64,000 nucleotides of DNA from Paracoccus subflavus (GCF_004310345.1 NZ_SISK01000008.1:62001-126000); one strand, 5' to 3'. Counted from the first letter of the stretch, positions 16,461 to 25,445 are shown. The notes: a model not told the origin generated them from the letters alone. A program made the numbers and translations.

Positions 16461-17150
16461 ATGGGCTTTCAGCCGAATGACATGGCCGTGGTGATCGGCG
16501 CCTCTGGCGGGATCGGCGGAGCGATGGTGGCCGAACTGACCCGGCGCCGGACGTTCCACCAGGTGATCGGGCTGTCCCGCCCCGACCTGGACCTGACCGA
16601 TCACGGCAGCATCGCCCGTGCCGCGGCACGGGTCGCCCATTACGGCACGCCCGCCTTTGTCCTGGTGGCGACCGGCCTGCTGCACGGCGCGGGAATCACC
16701 CCCGAAAAGACCCTCCGCAACCTGGACCCCACAGCAATGGCGCAATCGTTTGCCATCAACGCCATTGGCCCGGCCCTGGTCCTGCGCCATTTTCTGCCCC
16801 TCTTGCCGCGCGACCGACGGGCCGTGACTGCGGTTCTGTCGGCCAAGGTCGGCAGCATCGGCGACAACCGGCTGGGGGGGTGGTATTCCTATCGCGCGTC
16901 AAAGGCCGCCCTGAACCAGATCATCCGCACAGCGTCCGTGGAACTGCGCCGCACCCACCCCCGGGCGATCTGCGCGGCCTTCCATCCGGGCACGGTCGAA
17001 ACCGGCCTGTCGCAGCCTTTCGCCAAGACCGGCCTGGCGGTGCAGTCCGCGTCCCAAGCCGCCCGCGCCCTGCTGGACAGCATCGACCGGCTGGAGCCGC
17101 AACACAGCGGCGGCTTTTTCGACCGCTTCGGCGAACCCTTGCCGTGGTAG
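16461..17150 (+). CDS. Short-chain dehydrogenase/reductase (C-factor-like)
   Basis: The 229-residue product is a classical SDR: nucleotide-binding AVVIGASGGIGGAMVAEL near the N-terminus, a serine region (AVLSAKVGSIGDN), and the catalytic YxxxK in WYSYRASKAALNQI. The C-terminal HPGTVETGLSQPF is like the CsgA/C-factor subgroup. ATG 16461 is preceded by GGCAGGCGG; an upstream TTG would add residues without homology. It is divergent from the glycan operon, with about 110 bp between, so the shared intergenic stretch probably holds both promoters. Substrate not known. Confidence 0.85.
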   Translation: MGFQPNDMAVVIGASGGIGGAMVAELTRRRTFHQVIGLSRPDLDLTDHGSIARAAARVAHYGTPAFVLVATGLLHGAGITPEKTLRNLDPTAMAQSFAINAIGPALVLRHFLPLLPRDRRAVTAVLSAKVGSIGDNRLGGWYSYRASKAALNQIIRTASVELRRTHPRAICAAFHPGTVETGLSQPFAKTGLAVQSASQAARALLDSIDRLEPQHSGGFFDRFGEPLPW

Positions 17151-17220
17151 GCCCTGCCCGGCCCGGCCCGGAACCGGCGACCTGTGCGTCCGTTGCCCCC
17201 GACAGGCAGGGAGCCCGCGC

Positions 17221-17550
17221 ATGAGATCGCATGACGACATCTGGTCCGAATGGCAGAGACTGGTGAACATGGCGCCCTCCGAACTGCGCGACTGGCTGGA
17301 TACGGATGACAGCCGATCGGTGGGGGACAGCGGCGGCCAGGGCGAAAGCACCGGCCACAAGTCGGGCCGCCACATCCTGCGCATCAAGGACAAGAAAAAG
17401 GCCGATCTGAGCGATGACGACTGGGCGCACATGGCCAAGGTGGTGGGTTATATCAAGCGTCATACCAGCCAAGGCGGGCCGAGGGACGACAAGGAACACA
17501 GCAAGTGGCGGTTCTCGCTGATGAACTGGGGCCATGATCCACTGAAGTGA
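17221..17550 (+). CDS. DUF3140-family protein
   Basis: The 109-residue product matches the DUF3140 pattern along its whole length: LVNMAPSELRDWLDTDDSRS, GESTGHKSGRHILRIKDKKK, DDDWAHMAKVVGYIKRH and the nearly invariant end WRFSLMNWGHDPLK. These small soluble proteins of unknown role often bind or are predicted to bind DNA. ATG 17221 directly follows a GGCAGGGAG ribosome site. It faces the PRC-barrel gene with a strong hairpin between. Confidence 0.9.
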   Translation: MRSHDDIWSEWQRLVNMAPSELRDWLDTDDSRSVGDSGGQGESTGHKSGRHILRIKDKKKADLSDDDWAHMAKVVGYIKRHTSQGGPRDDKEHSKWRFSLMNWGHDPLK

Positions 17551-17572
17551 GCCAGGCGCCCGTCACGAAAAA

Positions 17573-17601
17573 GGCCCGGATCGAACTGGTCGATCCGGGC
17601 C
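17573..17601. terminator. Hairpin between convergent DUF3140 and PRC-barrel genes
   Basis: GGCCCGGATCGA at 17573-17584 pairs perfectly with TCGATCCGGGCC at 17590-17601 over a 5-nt loop. An AAAAA run precedes it on the plus strand, giving a U-tract for minus-strand transcription. It is well placed to end both converging transcripts. Confidence 0.75.
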
Positions 17602-17623
17602 CGGGAAGGAAATCGACCAGGCG

Positions 17624-18322
17624 TCAGCCCATGTCGTTCCATTCGAACTCGGGCGCGTTTTCCAACTGTTCGCGGGTCGAGGTGAAGACGATGAAGTAAT
17701 CGCCCTGGCTGTCGCCATCGCGGATCAGACGCAGTTGATCCATCGACACCGAAACCGACCGCGCGCCCAGGCCCAGGAAGCCTCCGATATCGACGATAAC
17801 GGCGCGGACCTGCCCGGTGGTGCTGTCGATCACCAGATCGTTGATGGTGCCGATGTCATTCCATTCTGCATCGACGTCGTTATAGGTCGCCGCCGTATCG
17901 ACGTCCGTTTCGGACACATACAGGTTCTTGCCGATAAAGGTTTCCGCCGACACGTCGGTCGCAGTCGCGGTATAGCCAAAGCCCATGTCGGTTCCGGTCG
18001 CCGCGCCGGTGGCGGCGGTCGTCGCGGTATCGGTGGGCGCAACGGTGTCCATGGTCGCGGGCGCAGTCGTGCCGTCCGCCGGCATGGTGGTCGTCGCGGT
18101 GCCGTCGGCTGCGGGGGCGGTGCCGTCGGCCGGCATGGTGCCCATCCCATCGGCGGGCATGGTGCCCATGCCGTCGGCAGGCGCGGCGGTCGTGCCCTCG
18201 GGGGCCGGCGTGGTGGTCGTGGAATCGGCGGGCGCGGTGCCGGCTTCATGGTTGGCCGCCTGCGCCAGGCCGGGTGCGGCCAGCAGCGCGATCAGGGCCG
18301 TCGTCGTCAGCATCTTGTTCAT
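17624..18322 (-). CDS. Secreted PRC-barrel protein with a low-complexity linker
   Basis: The 232-residue product begins with a signal peptide (MLTTTALIALLAAPGLAQA, cleavage after AQA). A long Ala/Thr/Pro/Asp/Gly linker with repeated MPADG units (about residues 25-110) follows, and then a PRC-barrel domain (ETFIGKNLYVSE, WNDIGTINDLVID, QVRAVIVDIGGFLGLGARSV). PRC-barrel proteins of this secreted type are common in Rhodobacterales and Rhizobiales and are thought to act in the periplasm or envelope. ATG 18322 has an AGAGG ribosome site; an extended start at 18370 would spoil the signal peptide. The linker is unusually repetitive and probably variable between strains. Confidence 0.88.
   Translation of the reverse strand: MNKMLTTTALIALLAAPGLAQAANHEAGTAPADSTTTTPAPEGTTAAPADGMGTMPADGMGTMPADGTAPAADGTATTTMPADGTTAPATMDTVAPTDTATTAATGAATGTDMGFGYTATATDVSAETFIGKNLYVSETDVDTAATYNDVDAEWNDIGTINDLVIDSTTGQVRAVIVDIGGFLGLGARSVSVSMDQLRLIRDGDSQGDYFIVFTSTREQLENAPEFEWNDMG
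18132..18179. repeat. Two tandem 24-bp repeats in the PRC-barrel linker
   Basis: Positions 18132-18155 and 18156-18179 are near-identical 24-bp units (GGCATGGTGCCCAT followed by CC/GC CATCGGCG-type ends) that encode MPADGMGT repeats on the minus strand. Partial copies flank them. Such a repeat can expand or contract by slippage. Confidence 0.7.
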
Positions 18323-18451
18323 GTCAAACCTCTTTTGCCGAAAGTCTTGGAACAACCGTCCGAACGGCATAGGGTTCCCCCAAATATCCGTGTGCGCCCG
18401 GTTCCGGTGACTGGGGGGGGTCGTTATTCCCGGAACCTCCGGACCCGCCGC

Positions 18452-18973
18452 TCAGGCGTCGTCGCGGCCCGGCCGCCAGGCATCGCGATGGCGCGACTGG
18501 CGGCGCGCCAGAACCCCCGACCGGTGCAACTGTGCCTTGAGGTCATCGACGGGTGGCGCATAAACAAAGCCGAAGCTGACGCAGTCCTCGCGCCCTTCGA
18601 CCGCATGATGCAGGCGATGCGCCTGATACAGACGGCGCAAATAGCCGCGTCTGGGCACCGCACGGAACGGCCAGCGTTGGTGGACAAGCCCGTCATGGAC
18701 AAAGAAATAGATGACGCCGTAAACGCTCATCCCCACGGCGACCCACCACAGCGGCGGCCACCAGCGGCTGCCCAGGGCGAACAGCGCAATGGCAAAGACG
18801 GAAAAGACCACCGCATAGAGGTCATTCTTCTCGAACGTCCCCTCGTGGTCGTGGTCGTGGTGCGACTTGTGCCAGCCCCATCCCCAGGAACCATGCATGA
18901 TCCAGCGGTGGACGGAATAGGCAAATCCCTCCATCGCGATCACGGTGGCTAGGACGATCAGCAGTTCGGTCAT
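18452..18973 (-). CDS. crtZ: Beta-carotene hydroxylase
   Basis: The 173-residue product is CrtZ, a di-iron membrane hydroxylase that adds 3-hydroxyls to beta-ionone rings (beta-carotene to zeaxanthin, canthaxanthin to astaxanthin). The histidine clusters are all present: HRWIMHG, HKSHHDHDH, HDGLVHQRWPF and HRLHHAVEGRE, along with several hydrophobic helices. Length and sequence fit Paracoccus CrtZ with a slightly longer, arginine-rich tail. ATG 18973 overlaps the crtW stop (ATGA), so both are translated from one mRNA. No crtY, crtI, crtB or crtE is in the window. Confidence 0.95.
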   Translation of the reverse strand: MTELLIVLATVIAMEGFAYSVHRWIMHGSWGWGWHKSHHDHDHEGTFEKNDLYAVVFSVFAIALFALGSRWWPPLWWVAVGMSVYGVIYFFVHDGLVHQRWPFRAVPRRGYLRRLYQAHRLHHAVEGREDCVSFGFVYAPPVDDLKAQLHRSGVLARRQSRHRDAWRPGRDDA

Positions 18974-19695
18974 GGCTCTGCCCTCCGCGCACGCGGTAGC
19001 GCCCACCACGGCACGGATGGATGCAAGTGGTGTTCGTGGTGAAAGCCGCCGAAATGAAAGCAGGTCAGCAGCGACAGCGGAACGGCCAGCGGGGTCGATC
19101 GCGCATTGTGCCGGTCCGGGAACGCCTCGCCGTCCTCCCGGTGGGGCAGCCAGGTGCCGAACACGAAAAGCTGCATCGAGGCCAGGATCGAAGGAACTGC
19201 CCAGAACGCCACATAGGGCCAGCGCGGCCCCAGGATCAGGGCATAGAGGATCACCGCCGTTCCCAGGACAAAGAATTCCCGCCAGCCGAAATAGGTCCGC
19301 ACGAAATCGACATACCAGGCCACCACGCCCCGCCGGCCGTGGCCGAAGTCGGGATCGTCGTCGGTTCCCGGATGACGGTGGTGGCTCATGTGCTTGACGA
19401 TCATCCTGCGCCACGAAAACCCGGCATACAGTGTCAACGCCAGCCCGCCGATGGCCGCGTTCAGCGCGGGGCGTCCCGGCGCCACGGCGCCGTGCATGGC
19501 ATCGTGGGCCACGATGAACAGCCCCACCGACAACCATGTCAGCCCGATCAGGCAGGCCGCGGCCAGCCAGGGGCGGGCCGGCGCATCCAGAAACCAGACG
19601 GAAAAGACATGCAGCCCGATCCAGGCCAGGAACACCCCGGTCGCCAGGGTCAGGCTGACCATCGCGGTCAAAGGTTGGGGGCGGGGAGGCGGCAT
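18970..19695 (-). CDS. crtW: Beta-carotene ketolase
   Basis: The 241-residue product is CrtW, the membrane di-iron 4,4'-ketolase that makes canthaxanthin and, with CrtZ, astaxanthin. Its iron-binding boxes are HDAMH (64-68), HMSHHRH (102-108) and HHEHH (219-223), and FVFGTWLPHR and DRHNARS are family hallmarks. The start is taken at ATG 19695 because it gives the family's usual length of about 242; ATG 19716 is an alternative, and neither has a strong ribosome site. It is divergent from the acyl-CoA synthetase gene and overlaps crtZ by 4 bases. Confidence 0.95.
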   Translation of the reverse strand: MPPPRPQPLTAMVSLTLATGVFLAWIGLHVFSVWFLDAPARPWLAAACLIGLTWLSVGLFIVAHDAMHGAVAPGRPALNAAIGGLALTLYAGFSWRRMIVKHMSHHRHPGTDDDPDFGHGRRGVVAWYVDFVRTYFGWREFFVLGTAVILYALILGPRWPYVAFWAVPSILASMQLFVFGTWLPHREDGEAFPDRHNARSTPLAVPLSLLTCFHFGGFHHEHHLHPSVPWWALPRARRAEP

Positions 19696-19934
19696 GGCGG
19701 GTCTCGGGTATGGCATCGAAGAAAACAGTCTATCCCCGGAACAGAGCGAAAACCAGATGCGGTGCAGTGACGCGGCAAGGCTGGCCGGCCGGATCGGCAG
19801 GGGGGCGGGATACGCAGGACAATGACGCCAGGTCGTTGAATGACGACACTTCCATGACATGGGATCGGCGACTTGACACCCTCCGGCACACCTCACACAG
19901 TCTTGACGGGGATGGCCGTCCGGCCGAGGCGGCC

Positions 19935-21659
19935 ATGAAGGGGAGCAGGATCGACGTGCAGGGAACGGCGCTGACTGCCGGGGATTTGGGCGGCTTCGAC
20001 TGGCGGATTCCGGTCGATTTCAACATCGGCGTGGCCGTTTGCGACCATTGGGCCGCGCGCGATCCCGACCGCCTTGCCATTATCGAGGTGGACGAGAACG
20101 GGGTTGCGACGCAGCACGATTACCGCCGCCTGTCGGCGCGGGCCGCGCAACTGTCGCATGTCCTGGCCGGTCAGGGCATCGCGCTGCACCGACCGGGCGT
20201 GGCCGGCGACCGGGTGGCCGTGTTGATGCCGCAGTCGCTGGACACCGCCGTGGCCCATATCGCCGTGACGCGGATGGGGGGCGTTTCGCTGCCGCTGTTC
20301 GTGCTGTTCGGGCCCGAGGCGCTGCGCCATCGGTTGCGCGATTCCGCCGCCGCCGCGATTGTCACGGGCGCGGCCAGCCTGGATGTCCTGGCCGGGATTG
20401 CTGCCGACCTGCCAGATCTGCGCCTGATCCTGTGCAAGGACATGCCCAAGGGTGCCGAGGTCCGGTTCCCAGGCACCAGGATCGTCGATCTGGACGCCGC
20501 TTTAGCCGGTCAGCCGGACCGCTATCCCGCCGCGCCGACGGGGGCGGACGATCCCGCGATCCTCATCTATACCTCTGGAACCACGGGCAACCCCAAGGGC
20601 GCGCTGCACGCCCATCGCGTTCTGCTGGGCCATCTGCCGGGGGTCGAGGTCAGCCACAATCTGCTGCCGCAGCCGGGTGACCGGTTGTGGACCCCGGCGG
20701 ACTGGGCCTGGATCGGCGGTCTTCTGGATGTCCTTCTGCCCGGCCTTTATCACGGCGTGACCGTTGTCGCCTGCCGGTTCCGCAAATTCACCGCCCAGGC
20801 CGCCTTCGACCTGATGCGCGACCAGGGCGTCCAGAACGCGTTCCTGCCGCCCACCGCGCTGAAGCTGATGCGGCTGGAACCCCGCGCCGCCGAATGGGGC
20901 CTGCGTCTGCGGTCCTTGGCCAGCGGGGGCGAACCCGTGGGCCGCGAACTGCTGGACTGGGGCCGGCAGGTATTCGGCACCACCATCAACGAATTCTACG
21001 GCCAGACCGAATGCAACATGATCGTGTCGGCCTGCTGTGCCGTCGAGGCCCCCGTGCCCGGCACCATGGGCCGCGCCGCTCCGGGCCATCATGTGGCGGT
21101 GATCGACCCCGACACCGGCCGCGTCCTGCCCGACGGGACCGAGGGCGAAATCGCCGTCCGGGCCCCCGATCCGGTGATGTTTCTGGAATACTGGAACAAC
21201 CCCGCGGCCACGCAGGCCAAGTTCGTGGACGGGCCGGGCGGCCGCTGGCTAAAGACCGGCGACCGGGGCACGCGGCGCGCCGACGGGCGGTTCGCCTTTG
21301 TCGGGCGGGACGACGACGTGATCTCTTCGGCAGGCTACCGGATCGGCCCGGCCGAGATCGAGGATTGCCTGCTGCGCCATCCCGCCGTCCGGATGGCGGG
21401 CGTGGTGGGTCAGCCAGACCCGGTGCGCGGCCATGTCGTTGCGGCCTTCGTGACCCTGACTGATGGCCATGCCCCCGGCGACGACCTGGCCCGCGACATT
21501 GCCCAGCATGTGAAACGCCGCCTTGCGGCATACGAATATCCCCGCGCCGTCCATTTCATCGACGAGATGCCCATGACCACCACCGGCAAGATCATCCGCG
21601 CCGACCTGCGCCGCATGGCGGAACGGTTTGCCGCCAGCCCCGAGGCCAGCCATGAGTGA
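19935..21659 (+). CDS. AMP-forming acyl-CoA synthetase
   Basis: The product of about 574 residues is an ANL-superfamily ligase that activates a carboxylic acid to its CoA thioester. It has the P-loop-like YTSGTTGNPKGALHAH, the aromatic/adenine region NEFYGQTECNM, GDRGTRRADGRFAFVGRDDD and the C-terminal catalytic-lysine motif MTTTGKIIRADLR. Its overall look is of the medium-chain/acetyl-CoA-synthetase-like group. The start is ambiguous: ATG 19935 fits the family N-terminus (FDWRIPVDFNIGVAVCDHWA follows), while ATG 19854 would add 27 residues. Its stop overlaps the downstream enoyl-CoA hydratase start by 8 bases, and a TRAP transporter follows. Confidence 0.88.
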   Translation: MKGSRIDVQGTALTAGDLGGFDWRIPVDFNIGVAVCDHWAARDPDRLAIIEVDENGVATQHDYRRLSARAAQLSHVLAGQGIALHRPGVAGDRVAVLMPQSLDTAVAHIAVTRMGGVSLPLFVLFGPEALRHRLRDSAAAAIVTGAASLDVLAGIAADLPDLRLILCKDMPKGAEVRFPGTRIVDLDAALAGQPDRYPAAPTGADDPAILIYTSGTTGNPKGALHAHRVLLGHLPGVEVSHNLLPQPGDRLWTPADWAWIGGLLDVLLPGLYHGVTVVACRFRKFTAQAAFDLMRDQGVQNAFLPPTALKLMRLEPRAAEWGLRLRSLASGGEPVGRELLDWGRQVFGTTINEFYGQTECNMIVSACCAVEAPVPGTMGRAAPGHHVAVIDPDTGRVLPDGTEGEIAVRAPDPVMFLEYWNNPAATQAKFVDGPGGRWLKTGDRGTRRADGRFAFVGRDDDVISSAGYRIGPAEIEDCLLRHPAVRMAGVVGQPDPVRGHVVAAFVTLTDGHAPGDDLARDIAQHVKRRLAAYEYPRAVHFIDEMPMTTTGKIIRADLRRMAERFAASPEASHE

Positions 21660-22422
21660 TCCCGTCCTGTTCGAAACGCATGGCGCCATCGCCGTCCTGA
21701 CGCTGAACCGCCCCGAGGCCCGCAATGCCGTGGATGCGGCCCTTGGCGATGCGCTGCGCGCGGCGGTGGACCGGATCGAGGATGATCCCGGCATCCGCGT
21801 CGGCGTCCTATGCGGGGCGGGGCCGGCCTTTTGCGCGGGCATGGACCTCAAGGCCTTTGCCGCCGGGGCAGGCGATGCGATCCTGAACGGGCCGGGCGGG
21901 CTTGGCGGGTTGGTGCGGCGGGCCCGGACCAAGCCGCTGATCGCCGCCGTGCATGGCCCCGCGCTTGCCGGCGGGTTCGAGCTGGCGCTTGCCTGCGACA
22001 TGATCGTGGCGGGGCCGGGCGCCCGCTTCGGCCTGCCCGAACCCCGGCGCGGGCTGATTGCGGGCGCTGGCGGGGTGTTCCGCCTGGCCGCCCGCATCCC
22101 GCCCCACCGCGCGGCCGAGATCCTGCTGACCGGCCGCATCATCGACGGGGACGAGGCCTGGTCGCTGGGCCTTGTCAGCCGCCGGACGGACGACCCTGAC
22201 CCGCGCGAGGCCGCCGTGGCACTGGCCGCCGAAATCGCGGATTGCGCGCCCCTGTCCATCACCGCAACGCTGGAGCTGATGCGGGCCGCCGAACGGGCGG
22301 CCGAGCCCGCGCTGTGGGCGGAAAACGACCGGCTGCTGGCGCCGATGGCCGGATCGGCCGACGCGCGGGAAGGCGCCGTGGCCTTTGCCGAACGCCGCCC
22401 GCCCCGCTGGCAGGGGCGTTGA
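21652..22422 (+). CDS. Enoyl-CoA hydratase/isomerase-family protein
   Basis: The 256-residue product is a crotonase-fold enzyme. The oxyanion-hole segments are CAGMDLKAFA and GPALAGGFELALACDMIVA, and RPEARNAVDAAL near the start is typical. The usual second catalytic glutamate region reads GLPEPRRGLIAGAGGVFRL, which fits hydratase-like members. It is coupled to the acyl-CoA synthetase (8-base overlap) and precedes TRAP transporter genes by about 60 bases, so it likely acts on the CoA ester formed from the imported acid. Confidence 0.88.
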   Translation: MSDPVLFETHGAIAVLTLNRPEARNAVDAALGDALRAAVDRIEDDPGIRVGVLCGAGPAFCAGMDLKAFAAGAGDAILNGPGGLGGLVRRARTKPLIAAVHGPALAGGFELALACDMIVAGPGARFGLPEPRRGLIAGAGGVFRLAARIPPHRAAEILLTGRIIDGDEAWSLGLVSRRTDDPDPREAAVALAAEIADCAPLSITATLELMRAAERAAEPALWAENDRLLAPMAGSADAREGAVAFAERRPPRWQGR

Positions 22423-22484
22423 ATGCCGGAACGAACGATGCCCGGCGGCCATGGCGCCCCGCGCAGAACCTTGGAGGAACCACC

Positions 22485-23006
22485 TTGCCGATCATCCGCC
22501 TGATCGACGCCATCAACGAGATCGTCGGCCGAATCGTGTCGGTCGCCGCCATCGTCTTTGCCGGGATCATCATCTATGACGTGACGATGCGCTATTTCCT
22601 GGGGCAGCCGACCCGCTGGTCATTCGACGTGACCAAGCAGCTTTACGGATTCTACTTCATCATGCTGGGCGGATACGCGCTGCGCCACCAGGCTCATGTG
22701 CGGGTAGACCTGCTGACCGCGCGGATGGGCCATACCATGCGCCGCTGGACCGAAATCCTCGGCTATCTGATCTTCTTCTTTCCCTTTGCCTGGATCTTCG
22801 CCCGGCGCTCATGGGACTTTGCCATGACCTCGTGGAACCAGGGCGAAGTCACCTATGGCGCGGTGCAACTGCCCGTCTATCCGCTGAAGATGGCGATGTT
22901 CGCGGCCGCCGTGCTGCTGCTGATCCAGGGCATCAGCGAGGTGCTGAAGCTGTTGCTGGACAAGACCGACCACCTTGAAAATCTGGAGCCGATGGATGTC
23001 CGGTGA
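22485..23006 (+). CDS. TRAP transporter small membrane subunit (DctQ type)
   Basis: The 173-residue product has four transmembrane helices and the family's early motif (VTMRYFLGQPTRWSFDVTKQ). It is the small integral subunit of a tripartite ATP-independent periplasmic transporter. The start is TTG 22485, placed 8 bases after a strong GGAGGA site; no ATG fits. It overlaps the DctM start by 11 bases. Confidence 0.9.
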   Translation: MPIIRLIDAINEIVGRIVSVAAIVFAGIIIYDVTMRYFLGQPTRWSFDVTKQLYGFYFIMLGGYALRHQAHVRVDLLTARMGHTMRRWTEILGYLIFFFPFAWIFARRSWDFAMTSWNQGEVTYGAVQLPVYPLKMAMFAAAVLLLIQGISEVLKLLLDKTDHLENLEPMDVR

Positions 23007-24321
23007 AACGATCGGCCTGATCATGGCGGGCCTGCTGCTGCTGGGCCTGTTCATGGGGCACCCGCTGGCCTTTGTCCTGGGCGGTACCGCCGTCCTGGGC
23101 GCCGTGATCGCCGGCAAGCCGATGGTGCTGGGCATCGTCATCAACCGGATCTTCGGCGACGTTCTGGACAACTATGTCCTGATCGCCATTCCGCTGTTCG
23201 TGCTGATGGCCCGGTTCCTGTCGGACAGCGGCGTGACCGACCGCATGTTCGAGGCGCTGCGCCACCTGATGGCCCGCGTCACCGGGGGCCTGGGGCTGGC
23301 GGTCGTATTCATCTCGATCCTGCTGGCGGCGACCACGGGGATCATCGGCGCCTCGATCACGGTGATGGGGATGATGGCCCTGCGCCCGATGCTGCAATAC
23401 GGATACGATCCGCGCATGGCCACCGGACTGATCGCCGCCTCGGGCTGCCTGGGCATCCTGATCCCGCCGTCGATCATGCTGATCCTGATGGCCTCTTATG
23501 CGCCGGGCCTGTCGGTGGGCCAGTTGTTCGCGGGCGCCATGCTGCCGGGGGTGCTGCTGGGGGTGATGTATGCCATCTATGTGGCCCTGATCGCCTGGCT
23601 GAAACCCGACTGGGCGCCCCCGGTGCGGGACGAGGAACAGATCAGCCGCGGCGCCATGTGGCGGATGCTGATGGCCGAGGCGGTGCCGCCGCTGGTGCTG
23701 ATCCTGGGCATCCTGGGATCGCTGCTGGCAGGGATCGCCACCGCGACCGAGGCCAGTGCCATCGGCGCGGCCCTCGCTCTGGTGATCGTGATCGCGCGCG
23801 GCCGTTTCCAATGGGCGACCTTTTATTCGGCGCTTCTGGAAACCGGGCGCACAAGCGCCATGATCCTGTTCATCGTGGTCGGCGCCACGGCCTTTACCGG
23901 GGTCTTCAACATCACCGGCGGGCTGCGCGCCAGCCAGGACCTGATGCGCGGCATCGCCGACGATCCCTATACGCTGGTGCTGCTGATGCTTGTGGTGGTG
24001 TTCGTGCTGGGAATGTTTCTCGACTGGACGGGCATCGTGCTGCTGTCGTTCCCGATCTTCCTGCCGCTGGTGGGCGAGATGGGGATCGACCCGCTGTGGT
24101 TCGTGGTGCTGATGGCCGTGGTGTTGCAGACCAGCTTTCTGTCGCCGCCCTTCGGCTATGCGCTGTTCTATATGCGGGCCATATCGCCGCCCCATGTCAC
24201 CACCGGGCAGATCATCGGGGGCGTGATGCCCTTTATCGGGCTGATCATCGTGATGTGCGGCCTGATCATCGCCTTTCCGGCCCTGGTCACGTGGCTGCCG
24301 CAAACCCTTTACGGCGGCTGA
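22996..24321 (+). CDS. TRAP transporter large permease (DctM type)
   Basis: The 441-residue product has about twelve transmembrane helices and DctM signatures: FMGHPLAFVLGGTAVLG near the N-terminus, the GGLGLAVVFISILLAATTG region, and ASGCLGILIPPSIMLILMA, the conserved proline-rich loop. It drives solute symport with the Q and P subunits. ATG 22996 has a GGAG site and overlaps dctQ; the following dctP is 35 bases downstream. Confidence 0.93.
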   Translation: MSGETIGLIMAGLLLLGLFMGHPLAFVLGGTAVLGAVIAGKPMVLGIVINRIFGDVLDNYVLIAIPLFVLMARFLSDSGVTDRMFEALRHLMARVTGGLGLAVVFISILLAATTGIIGASITVMGMMALRPMLQYGYDPRMATGLIAASGCLGILIPPSIMLILMASYAPGLSVGQLFAGAMLPGVLLGVMYAIYVALIAWLKPDWAPPVRDEEQISRGAMWRMLMAEAVPPLVLILGILGSLLAGIATATEASAIGAALALVIVIARGRFQWATFYSALLETGRTSAMILFIVVGATAFTGVFNITGGLRASQDLMRGIADDPYTLVLLMLVVVFVLGMFLDWTGIVLLSFPIFLPLVGEMGIDPLWFVVLMAVVLQTSFLSPPFGYALFYMRAISPPHVTTGQIIGGVMPFIGLIIVMCGLIIAFPALVTWLPQTLYGG

Positions 24322-24356
24322 GGCCCGCACCGCGCTTTTTCATCAAGGAGGAACCC

Positions 24357-25445
24357 ATGAAAGCCTTTTCCACCCCTGCCGTTCTGGCATTGACCCTGGG
24401 CGCCGCGCCGGCATTGGCCGAGAACTGGACCATGACCTCGGTCTGGCCATCCAGCCTTGAACTGATCGAGATCGACCGGAAATGGGTCGAGACCGTGAAC
24501 GCCCTGGTCGACGACGAGGTGCTGACCATCGAGTTCTTCGAGGGCGGCAGCCTGGTTCCTGCGGGCGAGGTTTTCGGGGCGGTCGAAAGCGGCACGGTGC
24601 AGGCGGGCGCGGACTGGCCCGGATACTGGGCCGGGCGCGACGCCGCGTTCTCGCCGCTGGCCACGACCTCCAGCCTGTTTAACGCCGTCGATTACATCAA
24701 CTGGATCCGCGAATGGGGCGGGCAGGAGCTGTATGACGAGGTCTATGGGAAATTCGGCATGGTCTATCTGCCCTATGGCGTGACCAACAACGAATCCGGA
24801 TTCCGCACCGTCGACAAGCCGATCAGCACGATCGAGGATCTGCAGGGGATGCGCCTGCGCCTGTCCGGCCTGGAACAGGGGCGGTTGCTGGAAAAGCTGG
24901 GCGGCAGCCAGGTCAGCATGGCGGGCGGCGAGATCTATCAGTCGCTGGAACGCGGCGTCGTGGACGGGGCTGAGTTCTCTACCCCCAATGTCGATTTCTC
25001 GGGGGGCTTCCAGCAGGTCACGAAATACTGGTCCACGCCCGGCTGGCACCAGTCATCGTCGGTCTTTGGCGTGATGATCAACAAGGCGTCCTGGGACGCC
25101 CTGGACGAGGACACCCAGCAGCGCCTGCGCGTTGCCGCCGATGCCACGATGCTGTGGAGCCTGTCATTCACCGAACGCCGCGCGACCGAGGCCTATGCCC
25201 AGTTCCAGGAAGCGGGGACCGAGATCACCCGCATGGACGACGCCGCGCTTGAGCAGATCCAGCAGCTTGCCAACCAGACTATCCAGGAGGTCGCCTGCGA
25301 GAACCCGACGGCGGCCAAGGTCTATGCAAGCCAGCTCCGTTATCTGGAAAACTACGGCACCTGGCGCGAAGCCTCGGCCCCTTTCAACCTGGGCCGCAGC
25401 CCGAACGGCCCGGATCTGGCAGCGATCGAGGCCTGCGCGAACTGA
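24357..25445 (+). CDS. TRAP transporter periplasmic solute-binding protein (DctP type)
   Basis: The 362-residue product begins with a signal peptide (MKAFSTPAVLALTLGAAPALA) and continues as a DctP-family receptor; GMRLRLSGLEQGRLLEKLGG and the EIYQSLERGVVDGAEFSTP region are the family's helix and substrate-arginine context. ATG 24357 follows AAGGAGGAA, an excellent ribosome site. The coupling of this transporter to an acyl-CoA synthetase and a hydratase suggests the solute is a carboxylate that is converted to a CoA ester; its identity is not deducible here. Confidence 0.92.
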   Translation: MKAFSTPAVLALTLGAAPALAENWTMTSVWPSSLELIEIDRKWVETVNALVDDEVLTIEFFEGGSLVPAGEVFGAVESGTVQAGADWPGYWAGRDAAFSPLATTSSLFNAVDYINWIREWGGQELYDEVYGKFGMVYLPYGVTNNESGFRTVDKPISTIEDLQGMRLRLSGLEQGRLLEKLGGSQVSMAGGEIYQSLERGVVDGAEFSTPNVDFSGGFQQVTKYWSTPGWHQSSSVFGVMINKASWDALDEDTQQRLRVAADATMLWSLSFTERRATEAYAQFQEAGTEITRMDDAALEQIQQLANQTIQEVACENPTAAKVYASQLRYLENYGTWREASAPFNLGRSPNGPDLAAIEACAN

